NCBI GenBank assembly: GCA_018969715.1
Contig: JAGWXT010000013.1
Span: 1-51,018, forward strand
From: Actinomycetales bacterium
GTDB lineage: Bacteria; Actinomycetota; Actinomycetes; S36-B12; UBA5976
DNA: 51,018 nucleotides
Direction: 5' to 3'
A model generated the notes under the pieces. The model worked only from the letters and a program-made list of their open reading frames with translations, made no database searches and was not told the DNA's origin. Positions 36,305 through 47,314 of this stretch are shown one piece after another (the first letter of the stretch is position 1; every line of letters begins with the position of its first letter). Position numbers and translations under genes: made by a program.

Positions 36305-37737
36305 GCCCGGTGCCGTTCCTCGGCTCCGAAGCCCACGGTGTGGACGCGCATGCCATTGGTGGTCCCCGGGATACCCGGTGGGACCCCGGCAACCACGACC
36401 ACCAGCGCGCCATAGGCGGCAATCCGCTTCTCGAGCAGGGCGGCATCGAGGTGGGCGACCATCTCGTCAGTGTGCGTCACCGGCTCGGTCGGGAGGGGGG
36501 TGACACCCCAGACGACCGCGAGGGCGCGGCAGACCTCGGGTGAGGTGGCGAAGGCGACGATCGGGGTGGCGCTGCGGTGGCGGGCGAGCAGCCGGGCGGA
36601 GCGTCCGGTCTCAGTGAAGGGGACGAGGCACTCGGCGTTCAGTTCCGCGGCAACCGCGACCGCTGCCCTCGTGAGGGCCCGGGCGGTGGAACCGGATGCC
36701 TCCGAGGGCAGCACCGGCTGCTCGGCCAGCGCCTCCTGCTCAACGTGCTCGATGATGCGTGCCATCGTGCGCACCACCAGCAGCGGATGCACCCCGACGC
36801 TGGTCTCACCGGAGAGCATCAGTGCATCGGCACCGTCGAGCACCGCATTGGCGACGTCACTCACCTCGGCACGAGTGGGGCGACTCGCACTCATCATGGA
36901 GTCGAGCATCTGGGTTGCAACGATCACCGGCTTCGCGGCCGTGCGCGCCAGGGCGATGGCGCGCTTCTGGACCAGCGGCACCCGCTCCAGCGGGACCTCC
37001 ACCCCGAGGTCACCGCGGGCGATCATGATGCCATCGAAGGCGTCGACGATATCGCCGAGGCCGTCCACGGCCTGCGGTTTCTCGATCTTGGCAATCACCG
37101 GCACCCGACGGCCGACCTCGTCCATCACCGCATGCACCGGCAGGACGTCGGCGGCACTGCGCACGAAGGACAGGGCGATCAGGTCAGCGCCCGCGGCGAG
37201 TGCGAAGCGGCAGTCGTCGGCATCCTTCTCGCTGAGGGCGGGCACCGACAGGCGGGCACCGGGGATGTTGATCCCCTTGTTGTCCGACAGCACCCCACCC
37301 TCGATGACCCGCGTGCGGATCTCGGTGGCCCCCACCCCCGTCACCAGCAGGCTGAGCCGGCCATCATCCAGCAGGAGTCGATCCCCCGGGCCGACCTCGC
37401 GGGGCAGGCTGCGCAGGGAGGTGGACACCCGGTGCACGTCACCGGCAACGTCCTCGGTGGTGAGGGTGAACTCGGCTCCCACGGCGAGGGTGATCGGGCC
37501 ACCCGCGAATCGACCGATGCGGATCTTGGGCCCCTGCAGGTCGACCAGGATCGCCACCGCCCGGCCATGGGCATCGGCGCACCGGCGCACCGCCGCGACC
37601 CGCCGGGCATGGTCGACCCGGTCACCGTGGGACATGTTGAGGCGCGCAACATCCAGACCGGCCTCGATCAGTCCACCGAGGATGACCTCGTCATCGGTGG
37701 CGGGACCGAGGGTGGCAACGATCTTGGCGCGGCGCAC
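36301..37737 (-). CDS. pyk: Pyruvate kinase
   Basis: Last step of glycolysis, phosphoenolpyruvate plus ADP to pyruvate plus ATP. The 478-residue protein has the N-terminal ATLGPA, DVARLNMSHG, the catalytic lysine in AKIEKPQAV, and the ARGDLGVEVP and MLDSM segments, all diagnostic. The start is a GTG 7 bp after gltD. The gltB-gltD-pyk order is common in Actinobacteria; the pyk-carA overlap joins this block to the pyrimidine genes. Confidence 0.97.
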   Translation of the reverse strand: MRRAKIVATLGPATDDEVILGGLIEAGLDVARLNMSHGDRVDHARRVAAVRRCADAHGRAVAILVDLQGPKIRIGRFAGGPITLAVGAEFTLTTEDVAGDVHRVSTSLRSLPREVGPGDRLLLDDGRLSLLVTGVGATEIRTRVIEGGVLSDNKGINIPGARLSVPALSEKDADDCRFALAAGADLIALSFVRSAADVLPVHAVMDEVGRRVPVIAKIEKPQAVDGLGDIVDAFDGIMIARGDLGVEVPLERVPLVQKRAIALARTAAKPVIVATQMLDSMMSASRPTRAEVSDVANAVLDGADALMLSGETSVGVHPLLVVRTMARIIEHVEQEALAEQPVLPSEASGSTARALTRAAVAVAAELNAECLVPFTETGRSARLLARHRSATPIVAFATSPEVCRALAVVWGVTPLPTEPVTHTDEMVAHLDAALLEKRIAAYGALVVVVAGVPPGIPGTTNGMRVHTVGFGAEERHRA

Positions 37738-37744
37738 AGCCGGC

Positions 37745-39220
37745 TCACGCCATCAAGGGACGCGTGCGCGGGCCGATCGGATTGGGCAGCGCGCTGGGCG
37801 CACCGATCAGGTGCGCGTCAACCCAGTGGGCGGCCGAACGGCCCTCGGCGATCGCCCACACGATCAGGGACTGGCCCCGCCCGGCATCCCCCGCGCAGAA
37901 CACACCGGGGACCGTGGTCTGGTATCGGTCGTCCCGCAGGATCTCCCCCCGGTCGGTGAGGGTGAGCCCGAACTGCTCAACGAGCGGACCATGCTCCGGT
38001 CCGGTGAAGCCCATGGCGAGCAGCACCAGATCGCAGGGCAGCACCCGGGTACTCCCCGGCACCGGGGTGAACCGGCCGTCGACCAGTTCAACGTCGACCA
38101 GTTCGATGCCTGTCACGCGCTGCCGGTCGGCACTGCCAGGCGCCGGCTCCGTGCGGAACTGGGTTGTGCTCACCGCGTAGAGGCGCTCCCCACCCTCCTC
38201 ATGGGCCGAGGTCACCCGGTAGGTGAGGGGGTAGGTGGGCCAGGGCTGGTGCCCGGGGCGATGCTCCGGCGGGAGGGGCATGATCTCCAATTGGGTGACG
38301 CTGGCCGCACCCTGGCGATGGGCGGTCCCCAGGCAGTCAGCCCCGGTGTCACCGCCGCCGATGATGACCACGTGCCGTCCGCGGGCATCGATGGGGCTGA
38401 CGGGGAGGTCCCCGTTGACGACCTGGTTGGCCGCGGGAAGGTACTCCATCGCCTGGTGGATCCCGGCCGCCGCCCGGCCGGGGACCGGCAGGTCGCGCCA
38501 GCGGGTCGCACCGATGGCCAGCACGACCGCGTCATAGCGCCGGCGCAGGTCGGTGGCATCGATGTCGACACCCACCTCGACCTGGGTGCGCATGCGGACC
38601 CCCTCGGCCGCCAACTGGGCGAGCCGCCGGTCGAGGACGGACTTCTCCATCTTGAACTCCGGGATGCCGTAGCGCAGCAGCCCGCCGATGCGGTCCGCCC
38701 GCTCGTAGATCGCCACGGTGTGGCCGGCGCGCGCCAGCTGCTGGGCGGCGGCAAGACCGGCCGGCCCACTGCCGATGATCGCCACAGTCTGGCCGGTCAG
38801 GCGTGCCGGCGGCTGCGGCTGCACCCATCCGCTCTGCCAGGCGCGGTCCGCGATGCCCACCTCCACCTGCTTGATCGCCACGGCATCCCCGGTGATGGCC
38901 ACCACGCACGCGGTCTCGCAGGGGGCCGGGCACAGCCGCCCGGTGAACTCGGGGAAGTTGTTCGTCGCATGCAGCCGCTCGGCGGCGGCCTGCCAGTCCG
39001 ATCGCCAGACCAGGTCGTTCCACTCCGGGATCAGGTTGCCCAGCGGGCACCCGTTGTGGCAGAAGGGAATGCCGCAGTCCATGCAGCGACCGGCCTGGCT
39101 CGCCAGCCGTTCGTCCCCGAACTCCTCGTAGACCTCGCGCCAGTCGCGCAGCCGGATCGCCACCGGCCGACGACGGGGGTCCTGCCGCGGTGTCGTGAGG
39201 AAGCCGCGCGGGTCACCCAT
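37745..39220 (-). CDS. gltD: Glutamate synthase (NADPH) small subunit
   Basis: Beta subunit of GOGAT, passing electrons from NADPH to the large subunit. The 491-residue protein has the N-terminal iron-sulfur motif [20 protein letters not shown], the FAD motif [19 protein letters not shown] and the NADPH-binding segment [12 protein letters not shown], followed by the second FAD-contact segment [20 protein letters not shown]. It overlaps gltB by 8 bp. Confidence 0.97.
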   Translation of the reverse strand: MGDPRGFLTTPRQDPRRRPVAIRLRDWREVYEEFGDERLASQAGRCMDCGIPFCHNGCPLGNLIPEWNDLVWRSDWQAAAERLHATNNFPEFTGRLCPAPCETACVVAITGDAVAIKQVEVGIADRAWQSGWVQPQPPARLTGQTVAIIGSGPAGLAAAQQLARAGHTVAIYERADRIGGLLRYGIPEFKMEKSVLDRRLAQLAAEGVRMRTQVEVGVDIDATDLRRRYDAVVLAIGATRWRDLPVPGRAAAGIHQAMEYLPAANQVVNGDLPVSPIDARGRHVVIIGGGDTGADCLGTAHRQGAASVTQLEIMPLPPEHRPGHQPWPTYPLTYRVTSAHEEGGERLYAVSTTQFRTEPAPGSADRQRVTGIELVDVELVDGRFTPVPGSTRVLPCDLVLLAMGFTGPEHGPLVEQFGLTLTDRGEILRDDRYQTTVPGVFCAGDAGRGQSLIVWAIAEGRSAAHWVDAHLIGAPSALPNPIGPRTRPLMA

Positions 39221-42200
39221 GTGCGGCCGCCATGATGGCAGTCACGATATCTGTTCCGTCGCGCCTGGCCTGCTGCTCGGCGAGCAGCACCCGCTCATAG
39301 TCCCGGGGCATGACGACCGTGAATCGAGACGCAGCAGCCGGCCACTGTGCGAGCAGCTCGGCGGCACGCCGTGAGCCGGTCGCCTCCCGGTGATCGCGCA
39401 GCCGCTCAGCGAGGAACCCGATCTCCTCACCATCGGGCTGCCGCAGCCGGACCATCTCCGAGTTGACCCGCACCGGGTCGAGGTCGAGGACGTAGGCAAT
39501 GCCGCCACTCATCCCGGCCGCGAGGTTGCGCCCGGTGGCTCCGAGGATGACCACCCGGCCACCGGTCATGTACTCACATGCGTGATCCCCGACGCCTTCG
39601 ACAACGGCGATGGCACCCGAGTTGCGTACGGCGAACCGCTCCCCCACCACGCCGCTGATGAACGCCTCCCCCCCGGTGGCTCCGTACAGCGCAACATTGC
39701 CGGCGATCACCTGCTCCGCGGCGACGAACTGCGCCAGCCGCGGGGGTCGCACCACGATCCGGCCGCCCGAGAGTCCCTTGCCCAGGTAGTCATTGGCATC
39801 GCCGGCAAGTCGCAGGGTGATCCCGCGGGGTATGAAGGCGCCGAAGGACTGCCCGGCGGTTCCCTCGAAGGACAGGTCGATGGTGCCGTCCGGCAGGCCA
39901 TCGCCACCCCATCGCCTGGTCACCTCAGCCCCGAGCAGCGTGCCCACCGTCCGGTTGATGTTGCGGACGGTGAGCTGGGCGCGCACCGGTTCGCCGTCCG
40001 TGAGGGCGGGGGCGCACAGCCTGATCAGGTCCTGATCGAGGGCATCGGCGAGACCATGGTCCTGGCCGACGACATGTCGCCGGGCCGCCCCCGCTGGCAG
40101 CGGGGGGCAGTAGAGGATCCGGCTGAGGTCCAGTCCATCCGCCTTCCAGTGCGCCACCGCATCGGTGGTGTCGATCAGGTCGACGCGGCCGATCGCCTCA
40201 TCGAGGCTGCGCAGCCCCAGTGCCGCAAGGTGCTCGCGGACCTGCTCGGCGATGAAGGTGAAGAACGTCTCCACCAGCTCCGGCGTGCCGCGGAAGCGCG
40301 CACGCAGTTCCGGGTTCTGCGTTGCCACCCCCACGGGACAGGTGTCGAGGTGGCATACCCGCATCATGACGCAGCCCATGACCACCAGTGGGGCGGTGGC
40401 GAAGCCGTACTCCTCGGCTCCCAGCAGGGCCGCGATCATGACATCCCGGCCGGTCTTGAGCTGGCCATCGGTCTGCAGGACGACGCGGTCGCGCAGCCCG
40501 TTGAGCAGCAGCGTCTGCTGGGTCTCGGCCAGCCCGAGCTCCCATGGGGCGCCGGCGTGCTTCAGGGAGGTCAGTGGGCTCGCCCCGGTGCCACCGTCAT
40601 GACCGGAGATCAGGATGACATCGGCCTTCGCCTTCGCCACACCGGCCGCCACCGTGCCGACCCCCACCTCGCTGACGAGCTTGACGTGGACGCGCGCCCG
40701 GTCATTGGCGTTCTTCAGGTCATGGATGAGCTGCTTGAGGTCCTCGATGGAGTAGATGTCATGGTGCGGTGGGGGGGAGATCAACCCCACGCCGGGGGTG
40801 CTGTGGCGGGTCCGCGCGATCCACGGGTACACCTTGTAGCCGGGCAGTTGACCGCCCTCCCCGGGCTTGGCTCCCTGCGCCATCTTGATCTGCAGGTCAT
40901 CGGCATTGACGAGGTACTCACTGGTCACGCCGAACCGCCCGCTGGCCACCTGCTTGACCGCCGAGCGACGGGAGTCGCCATTGGGCAGCGGCAGGTAGCG
41001 CTCCGGATCCTCGCCACCCTCACCGGTATTGGACCGTCCCCCCAGGCGGTTCATCGCGATGGCGAGGGTCTCGTGAGCCTCAGCGGAGATCGACCCGTAC
41101 GACATCGCCCCCGTCGAGAATCGGCGGACGATCGAGCTGACCGGCTCGACCTCGGACAGCGGCACCGGCTGCTGGGTCCCGGTCAGCCGGAACAGCCCAC
41201 GCAGGGTCAGCAGGCGCTGCGCCTGCTGGTCGACGCGGTCGGTGTACGAGGTGAAGATGTCATAGCGGCCGGACTGGGTTGAGTGCTGGAGCCGGAAGAC
41301 GGTCTCCGGGTCGAAGAGGTGGGGCTCACCCTCCCGCCGCCACTGGTACTCCCCGCCGACGGCAAGGGAACGATGGGCCGGGCTGATTCCGCTGGGCGGG
41401 TAGGCGACTGCGTGACGCCGGCGCACCTCCTCGGCAATGACATCCAGGTCCACTCCCCCCAGGCTGGTGGTCGTTCCCGTGAAGTACTCAGCGACGAGGT
41501 CCTCGGACAGGCCGATCGCCTCGAAGATCTGCGCCCCGCGATAGGACGCGACAGTGGAGACCCCCATCTTGCTCATCACCTTCAGCAGGCCCTTGCCGAG
41601 CGCCTTGATCAGGTTGCGCACCGCGCGTTCCGGGCTGATGTCGCCAAGCAGTCCCGAGCGTGCCATGTCCTCGACGGTCTCCATGGCCAAGTACGGCACG
41701 ACGGCGGCCGCCCCATAGCCGATCAGCAGGGCAATGTGGTGGACCTCGCGAACGTCACCAGCCTCGACGAACAGGCCCACCTGGGTCCTGGTGCGCCGGC
41801 GCACCAGGTGGTGGTGCACCGCGGAGGTGAGCAGCAGGGAGGGAATCGGGGCCAGTGACGCGTCGCTGTCCCGATCGGACAGCACGATGAACCGGCAGCC
41901 GGCTGCGATCTCCTCGTCGATCTGGGCGGTGATCTGCGACAGCCGCGCCCGCAGGGCCGCACCACCCCCGGCAACGTCGTAGCGGCCGCGCACCCGCGCG
42001 GTGCGCAGGTGCGGATAGCGACCATCGGCATCGATATGCACGAGCGCAGCCAGCGCGTCGTTGTCGATGACCGGGAAGGGAAGGACGACCTGCTGCGCGT
42101 GCTGTTCACTGGCCGCGAGCAGATTCCCCTCTGGCCCGACGGTGCTCACCAGCGAGGTGACGATCTCCTCGCGGATGGCGTCGAGCGGCGGGTTGGTCAC

Positions 42201-43778
42201 CTGCGCGAACAACTGGCTGAAGTAGTCGAAGAGCAGCCGAGGCCGTTCCGACAGGGCAGCAATGGGGGTGTCGGTTCCCATCGACCCGATCGGCTCGATG
42301 CCGCCGCGCGCCATCGGGGCGAGGATCAGCCGACACTCCTCCTCGGTGAAGCCGAAGGTCTGCTGGCGGCGCAGGACCGATGCCCGGGTATGGACGACGT
42401 GCTCCCGAGCGGGCAGGGATTCCACGGTGATCCGACTGCGGGTAACCCAGTCGCCGTAGGGGGCCGCCGCGGCAAGCTGGGACTTGACCTGCTCGTCCTC
42501 CAGGATCACGCCGGCCGCAGTGTCGACCAGGAACATGCGCCCCGGCTGCAGCCGGCCCTTGCGGACGATGCGCTCCGCCGGCAGGTCCAGGACCCCCGCC
42601 TCACTGCCCAGGACGACCAGCCCATCGTCGGTCACCCAGAACCGTCCGGGTCGAAGGCCATTGCGATCGAGGACCGCCCCGATCACCGTGCCATCGGTGA
42701 ACGTCACGCACGCTGGCCCATCCCACGGCTCCATGATGCTGGCGTGGAACTGGTAGAAGGCGCGGCGAGCCGGATCCATGTCGGGGTTGTTCTCCCAGGC
42801 CTCCGGGATCATCATCAACATCGCATGGGGCAGTGATCGGCCACCCAGATGCAACAGTTCGAGGACCTCATCGAAGGAGGCCGAGTCACTGGCGCCCGGC
42901 GTGCAGATGGGCAGCAACCGCTGCAGGTCCCCGGGGATGGCGGCACTGGCCAGCGTGGACTCGCGCGCCCGCATCCAGTTGCGGTTCCCGGCGACGGTGT
43001 TGATCTCACCGTTGTGGGCGATCAGCCGGTAGGGGTGAGCCAGCGGCCACGATGGGAAGGTGTTGGTGCTGAAACGGGAGTGAACCAGCACCAGTGCGGA
43101 GACCAGCCGGGAATCCCGCAGATCCGGGTAGAACGCCGCGAGCTGCGGGGCGGTGAGCATTCCCTTGTAGATGAGGGTGCGTGCCGACAGTGAGCAGATG
43201 TAGGCGGTGTCCACGCCGGACTGGCGCGCCCACTCATGCTCGAACCGCTTGCGCACGGGGTACAGCAGTCGGTCGAGGTCGAGTCCCGCTCGACCCGCCG
43301 GGTCGGCGCAGAAGACCTGACGGATCGCAGGCATGGTCGCCCGCGCTGTCGGACCGATGGTGGCGGGGTCAACCGGCACCTCGCGCCAGCCGAGAACGTT
43401 GACACTCTCCTCGGTGGCGATGCGCTCGAACATTCGCCGTGCCGCGACCTCCTGCTCCGGGAGTGGAGGCAGGAACAGGCTCCCCACGGCATAGGCACCG
43501 GGCGGCGGCAGCAGCACGCCGGTCTCCCGGAGGAAGGCATCCGGGATCTGCATCAGCAGCCCGGCGCCATCCCCGGTGTCCACCTCCGCACCGGTCGCAC
43601 CGCGGTGCTCGAGGTTGCGCAGCGCCTCGAGGCCCTGCGCGACGATTGTGTGGCTGGGCCGACCGGTCAGGGTGGCCACCATCGCGACACCGCAGGCATC
43701 GTGCTCATGCTGCGGCCGGTACAGGCCCCGGCGGGCGGCCTCATGGCGCACCTCGCGCCCCGCAGTCGGCTGGGACAT
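39213..43778 (-). CDS. gltB: Glutamate synthase (NADPH) large subunit
   Basis: Alpha subunit of GOGAT, forming two glutamates from glutamine and 2-oxoglutarate. The 1521-residue precursor starts with a 28-residue propeptide; Cys29 in DACGVAMVA becomes the N-terminal nucleophile of the amidotransferase domain. The FMN-binding synthase domain follows, with the [3Fe-4S] motif CHLDTCPVG at about residue 1140. The C-terminal beta-helix domain is rich in glycine. The ATG at 43778 has GGAGGAG close upstream and fits the family N-terminus. A promoter is predicted at 43890-43918. Confidence 0.97.
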   Translation of the reverse strand: MSQPTAGREVRHEAARRGLYRPQHEHDACGVAMVATLTGRPSHTIVAQGLEALRNLEHRGATGAEVDTGDGAGLLMQIPDAFLRETGVLLPPPGAYAVGSLFLPPLPEQEVAARRMFERIATEESVNVLGWREVPVDPATIGPTARATMPAIRQVFCADPAGRAGLDLDRLLYPVRKRFEHEWARQSGVDTAYICSLSARTLIYKGMLTAPQLAAFYPDLRDSRLVSALVLVHSRFSTNTFPSWPLAHPYRLIAHNGEINTVAGNRNWMRARESTLASAAIPGDLQRLLPICTPGASDSASFDEVLELLHLGGRSLPHAMLMMIPEAWENNPDMDPARRAFYQFHASIMEPWDGPACVTFTDGTVIGAVLDRNGLRPGRFWVTDDGLVVLGSEAGVLDLPAERIVRKGRLQPGRMFLVDTAAGVILEDEQVKSQLAAAAPYGDWVTRSRITVESLPAREHVVHTRASVLRRQQTFGFTEEECRLILAPMARGGIEPIGSMGTDTPIAALSERPRLLFDYFSQLFAQVTNPPLDAIREEIVTSLVSTVGPEGNLLAASEQHAQQVVLPFPVIDNDALAALVHIDADGRYPHLRTARVRGRYDVAGGGAALRARLSQITAQIDEEIAAGCRFIVLSDRDSDASLAPIPSLLLTSAVHHHLVRRRTRTQVGLFVEAGDVREVHHIALLIGYGAAAVVPYLAMETVEDMARSGLLGDISPERAVRNLIKALGKGLLKVMSKMGVSTVASYRGAQIFEAIGLSEDLVAEYFTGTTTSLGGVDLDVIAEEVRRRHAVAYPPSGISPAHRSLAVGGEYQWRREGEPHLFDPETVFRLQHSTQSGRYDIFTSYTDRVDQQAQRLLTLRGLFRLTGTQQPVPLSEVEPVSSIVRRFSTGAMSYGSISAEAHETLAIAMNRLGGRSNTGEGGEDPERYLPLPNGDSRRSAVKQVASGRFGVTSEYLVNADDLQIKMAQGAKPGEGGQLPGYKVYPWIARTRHSTPGVGLISPPPHHDIYSIEDLKQLIHDLKNANDRARVHVKLVSEVGVGTVAAGVAKAKADVILISGHDGGTGASPLTSLKHAGAPWELGLAETQQTLLLNGLRDRVVLQTDGQLKTGRDVMIAALLGAEEYGFATAPLVVMGCVMMRVCHLDTCPVGVATQNPELRARFRGTPELVETFFTFIAEQVREHLAALGLRSLDEAIGRVDLIDTTDAVAHWKADGLDLSRILYCPPLPAGAARRHVVGQDHGLADALDQDLIRLCAPALTDGEPVRAQLTVRNINRTVGTLLGAEVTRRWGGDGLPDGTIDLSFEGTAGQSFGAFIPRGITLRLAGDANDYLGKGLSGGRIVVRPPRLAQFVAAEQVIAGNVALYGATGGEAFISGVVGERFAVRNSGAIAVVEGVGDHACEYMTGGRVVILGATGRNLAAGMSGGIAYVLDLDPVRVNSEMVRLRQPDGEEIGFLAERLRDHREATGSRRAAELLAQWPAAASRFTVVMPRDYERVLLAEQQARRDGTDIVTAIMAAAHG

Positions 43779-43889
43779 GTCTCCTCCGGTTCGTCGTCGA
43801 CGGGGACACTCATGCCACGGGGACCATGAGCACGGGCTCACGGACAGCGGCAGGGAGTGTGCCAGGACGACGGTGGCCTGACCTGATGA

Positions 43890-43918
43890 AGGATACGCGA
43901 TCCCGTCGATTGCCCCAA
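43890..43918 (-). promoter_or_regulatory. Predicted gltB promoter
   Basis: TTGGGG (43913-43918), a 17-bp spacer and TATCCT (43890-43895) lie about 110 bp before gltB. It could drive gltB-gltD-pyk-carAB. The adjoining 43921-43951 is a GC-rich inverted-repeat stretch just after the MFS stop codon, possibly a weak terminator. Confidence 0.55.
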
Positions 43919-43951
43919 CGGCCAGGGGCGGCCCGCAGGCCCCGCACTGAG

Positions 43952-45508
43952 TCAGGCAGCAGGCGGCGGTGAGGGCGGGGCGGTGGCCGAGTGCGTGTCC
44001 GCCGTATGCGGCGGCTGTCCCGTCTGGTAGCGCTTGAGTAGCCACCACGCGGCCAAGCCCGCCACGGCAACGAGGATGGCAAAGGCAACCATGGCGAACG
44101 CGAAGGAGCCACTGAAGGCGAAGGCTGCCTCCTTCAGCACCTCGGGGCTGCTCGGCTTTCCGCCGGTGGCCGACCATTGCAGCAACTCCGCCTCTGCCGA
44201 CGACCCGAGCTTGCGACCGACCGCATTGCGCGTCAGTGTGTCGATCAGCACAGTCGAACCGGCGAGTCCCAGTGCGTACCAGAACTGCCCGATGGTCGTG
44301 CGGGAGGAGGAAACCGCGCCATAGTGCCGCGGATCGGCCTCCTGCAGGATGAGCCCGCCGTAGGGAATGGCGGGGATCATGACGCCGGCTCCGGCGATGA
44401 GCAGCGCCGGGAGGTAGGCCAGCACGCTCGCCGGCCGGGCAGCAGCGGTTACCGCGAACAGCAGCAGCCCGATGACGAGGATTCCCGACCCGAACAGAAC
44501 GGCACCGCGCTGCGAAAGTCGGCCGGATGCCCGCAGCCGCCCGGCGACGAGGGCCGCAATGATGCCGCCCAGGATGTACGGCACCTGACTCAGGGACAGA
44601 GCCAATCCCTTGATGTCATTGGCGTACTGGAACAGATTGCTGAACGACAGCAGCAGGACGCCGGAACTGAAGTTGTATACGAGGCCGATCAGCACGGCCG
44701 CGATGAAGATCGGTTCACGGAAGAGGCGAATGGGGAAGAAGCCGTCCTCGCCCTTGCGTCGCTCCCAGATGGCGAAGGCACCCAGAATGACGACGCCTGC
44801 GAGGACCGGCCCGACGGTGAGCGGTGTTGCGATCCCGTTGGTGGCGTGGGACACGCCATAGAGGAACGCGATGATGCCCGTTGCAAGCAGTATCTGACCC
44901 ACGACATCCCAGGGGCCGGGCGATTTCGGTCGAGGACCGTCCTTCGGGAGCAGCGCAAGGCAGATGGCGATGCTGACCAGGCTCAGCAGGGGGACGACTG
45001 CGAAAGCCAACCGCCAGTTCAGTCCAACGAGTGATGCACCAGTGAAGGTGATCAGCAGCGTGAACAGCCCCGACGATGCGGTGAACAGGCCCAGGGCGCC
45101 CGGCAGCCCGCCCTTGCCCCGAGCGAAGAGTGTGATGTAGGCGAAGGCGGCACCGAACACCGCTCCCAGTCCGATACCCGCAAGCGATCGTCCGAGCAGG
45201 TAGATGGTCGTATCGGGGGCCAGCGCCACCAGCGCATCGCCGAGTGCGCTCAACAGCAGCGCCGACACCAGCACCTTGCGCCGCCCAAGACGGTCGGCGA
45301 CCATACCGGTGGTAATGACGGTCGCCGCCAGGATGAACGTGCTGATACTCGCTGCGAGGGCGGAGAGAGTGCCCATGTTCAGTGCCTTGCCCGCGGTCAG
45401 CAGGGCCGTGGACGAGATGTTGGGGTCCGCCGACTGGATTGCTGCGAGCAGCCCGAGAAACAGCAGGGCAACCTGTGGATTGCGTGAAGAGGGCGCCATC
45501 GTCGTCAC
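43952..45508 (-). CDS. Major facilitator superfamily transporter (14-segment DHA2-like)
   Basis: A 518-residue integral membrane protein with about 14 hydrophobic segments. The loop 2-3 motif [14 protein letters not shown] is the classic MFS motif A, and the segment [21 protein letters not shown] follows. The length and pattern fit DHA2-type proton antiporters, but the substrate is unknown. The start may be the GTG at 45508 overlapping the amidohydrolase stop as GTGA, or the ATG at 45499. Coupling to the amidohydrolase suggests that the pair handles one compound. The C-terminal tail is Pro/Ala-rich. Confidence 0.88.
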   Translation of the reverse strand: MTTMAPSSRNPQVALLFLGLLAAIQSADPNISSTALLTAGKALNMGTLSALAASISTFILAATVITTGMVADRLGRRKVLVSALLLSALGDALVALAPDTTIYLLGRSLAGIGLGAVFGAAFAYITLFARGKGGLPGALGLFTASSGLFTLLITFTGASLVGLNWRLAFAVVPLLSLVSIAICLALLPKDGPRPKSPGPWDVVGQILLATGIIAFLYGVSHATNGIATPLTVGPVLAGVVILGAFAIWERRKGEDGFFPIRLFREPIFIAAVLIGLVYNFSSGVLLLSFSNLFQYANDIKGLALSLSQVPYILGGIIAALVAGRLRASGRLSQRGAVLFGSGILVIGLLLFAVTAAARPASVLAYLPALLIAGAGVMIPAIPYGGLILQEADPRHYGAVSSSRTTIGQFWYALGLAGSTVLIDTLTRNAVGRKLGSSAEAELLQWSATGGKPSSPEVLKEAAFAFSGSFAFAMVAFAILVAVAGLAAWWLLKRYQTGQPPHTADTHSATAPPSPPPAA

Positions 45509-47247
45509 GACTCCCACGCCGCCTGACCATCGACGTAGGTTGCGTGGAAGTCGATCTCCGCCCAGCCCGCCGGATCGGTCTGCCAGGGGTTGCCGCTGGC
45601 GAACCCGAAGTCCGCTGCCTTCCCGACACCGAGCACACCCCGGTCATCGGCGTGGATCTGCCACGCTGCGTTGGTGGTGATCGCCGCCAGGGCCTGTGCC
45701 GGGGTGGCGCATTCGGCGGCATTCAGCACCTGGCCGTCGGCCTTTGTCTGCCTGAGTACGGCGGTACGCGCGCTGAGGAGTGGATGCACGGCGGTGACGT
45801 TGTAGTCGGAGTGCAGGGATGGCCGCAGCCCGGCCCGGTAGGCCGATGCAACCCGATCGAGGCGGCCCGCCCGCTGCGGTCCGAGGATCGTGTCCCGGAA
45901 GGCGGCACCCCAGTAGTAGAGGTGATTCATGAGGAAGGAGGGGGAAACCGACAGGTCGGCCATTCGGACCAACTGGTCGTCCATCGTGAACGAGCAGTGC
46001 TCAAGTCGGTGGCGGAGGTCATGGTCGCCGTAGCCGGGCAGCAGTTCGGCAAAGGCCTCGAGGACGAACTCGACGGCGGCATCGCCATTCGTGTGCACCA
46101 TGACCTGCCAGCCATCGTCCAGCCCTGCCCGCAGCGCGTCCCGCAAACCCTCCGGCGTGTAATCGGCCTTGCCCCCATTGTCCTCACCGAGATAGGGCTG
46201 GAGGAAGTAGCCGGAGCGACCCTGATTGGAGCCATCTGACACCACCTTCCACGCATCAGCCCGCAGCATCTCGTCGCCGCTGAAGGGAGTGACACCTGCG
46301 GCCTTCCACATGGCGGCAACCTGCTGCGGGGTCTGCCCCGGAACCATCGCGAACTGTGCGGTCGAGACCCGCACCGGGAACCGCTGCTGCGCATTCAGTT
46401 GGTGCAGCAGGGCGAGTTCCTTCGGCCCCGCGAGTGCACCCGTGGCCGCCTCGCGAACCGAGGTCACTCCCCTTGCCGCGCAGGCGGTGAGGATCTCCCT
46501 GATGTACCGGGCGACATCGGTCATCGACGGTTGGGGAAGGCCCTTGAGGAGAAGTTGGATGGCAGGTGGTTCACCGACGACGCCTGTCATCCGACCATCA
46601 GCGCGTTCGAAGGTGCCCCCCGGGGGGTTGGGCGTCTGGTCGGTGACACCCGCGGCCGCCAGCATCAGGGAGTTGACGTAGACGAAGTGACCGGAGGCAT
46701 TCCATGCGAGGACAGGATTGTGTGGGGCCAGATCGTCCAACGCGGTTCGGGTGAGCACCGGTTCACCTGGGTAGAGGCTTGGATCGAAGTTCTTGAAGCA
46801 CACAACCTGACTGGGTTGCGCACCGGCAACCGCGGCCCTGATGGTGGCCATCACGGCATCGAGCGTCGGGCAGATTTCATGCGAGAGGTCGACGTTGGGG
46901 TAGGTCAGCAGGGACGTCCAGATGTGCATGTGCGGGTCGACGAGGCCGGGGAGGACGAAACCGTCCGGTCGGAGCGTCGTGGTGGCGGGGCCCACGTGAT
47001 GGGACACGTCGGCGAGGGAGCCGATCCCGATGATCCGTCCGCCGGCGACCGTCATCGCCTCCGCCATCGGCGAGGCAGGATCATTGGTCACGATCCTGCC
47101 CACCACCATCAGGTCAGCGGCGGCGGAAATGGGTCGTGCTGCACCATGATGGGCTGGCCGGGGTTCATCGGGGGCACCGCGCAGCGCCGGCCCGACATGG
47201 TCGCTGGCGAGGCCCTTGGGGTTGCAGCAGGAGGTTGCAGAGAACAT
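45505..47247 (-). CDS. Amidohydrolase of the YtcJ / N-substituted formamide deformylase type
   Basis: A 580-residue metal-dependent hydrolase of the Amidohydro_3 group. Metal-binding motifs are present: DPHMHIW (HxH), HTNGDAAVE, HRLEHCSF and HSDYNV with the likely catalytic Asp. The substrate is unknown; relatives act on formamides or other amides. The ATG at 47247 follows a TAGGCT box by 6 nt, so the roughly 46-residue N-terminal extension before VVGRIVTND may be real; the ATG at 47110 is the alternative. Its stop overlaps the MFS start. The pair interrupts a block otherwise shared among Actinobacteria. Confidence 0.88.
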   Translation of the reverse strand: MFSATSCCNPKGLASDHVGPALRGAPDEPRPAHHGAARPISAAADLMVVGRIVTNDPASPMAEAMTVAGGRIIGIGSLADVSHHVGPATTTLRPDGFVLPGLVDPHMHIWTSLLTYPNVDLSHEICPTLDAVMATIRAAVAGAQPSQVVCFKNFDPSLYPGEPVLTRTALDDLAPHNPVLAWNASGHFVYVNSLMLAAAGVTDQTPNPPGGTFERADGRMTGVVGEPPAIQLLLKGLPQPSMTDVARYIREILTACAARGVTSVREAATGALAGPKELALLHQLNAQQRFPVRVSTAQFAMVPGQTPQQVAAMWKAAGVTPFSGDEMLRADAWKVVSDGSNQGRSGYFLQPYLGEDNGGKADYTPEGLRDALRAGLDDGWQVMVHTNGDAAVEFVLEAFAELLPGYGDHDLRHRLEHCSFTMDDQLVRMADLSVSPSFLMNHLYYWGAAFRDTILGPQRAGRLDRVASAYRAGLRPSLHSDYNVTAVHPLLSARTAVLRQTKADGQVLNAAECATPAQALAAITTNAAWQIHADDRGVLGVGKAADFGFASGNPWQTDPAGWAEIDFHATYVDGQAAWES

Positions 47248-47253
47248 GAGCCA

Positions 47254-47259
47254 AGCCTA
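47254..47259 (-). promoter_or_regulatory. -10 box of a probable leaderless amidohydrolase transcript
   Basis: TAGGCT lies 6 nt before the ATG at 47247, within the 67-bp gap after the VIT-family gene. It gives the amidohydrolase-MFS pair its own promoter. Confidence 0.5.
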
Positions 47260-47314
47260 TGGGTCGGCCCGAGATCACGCGGCCCGAGGCCGAGAAGGCA
47301 GCGGGCGGCGCAGG

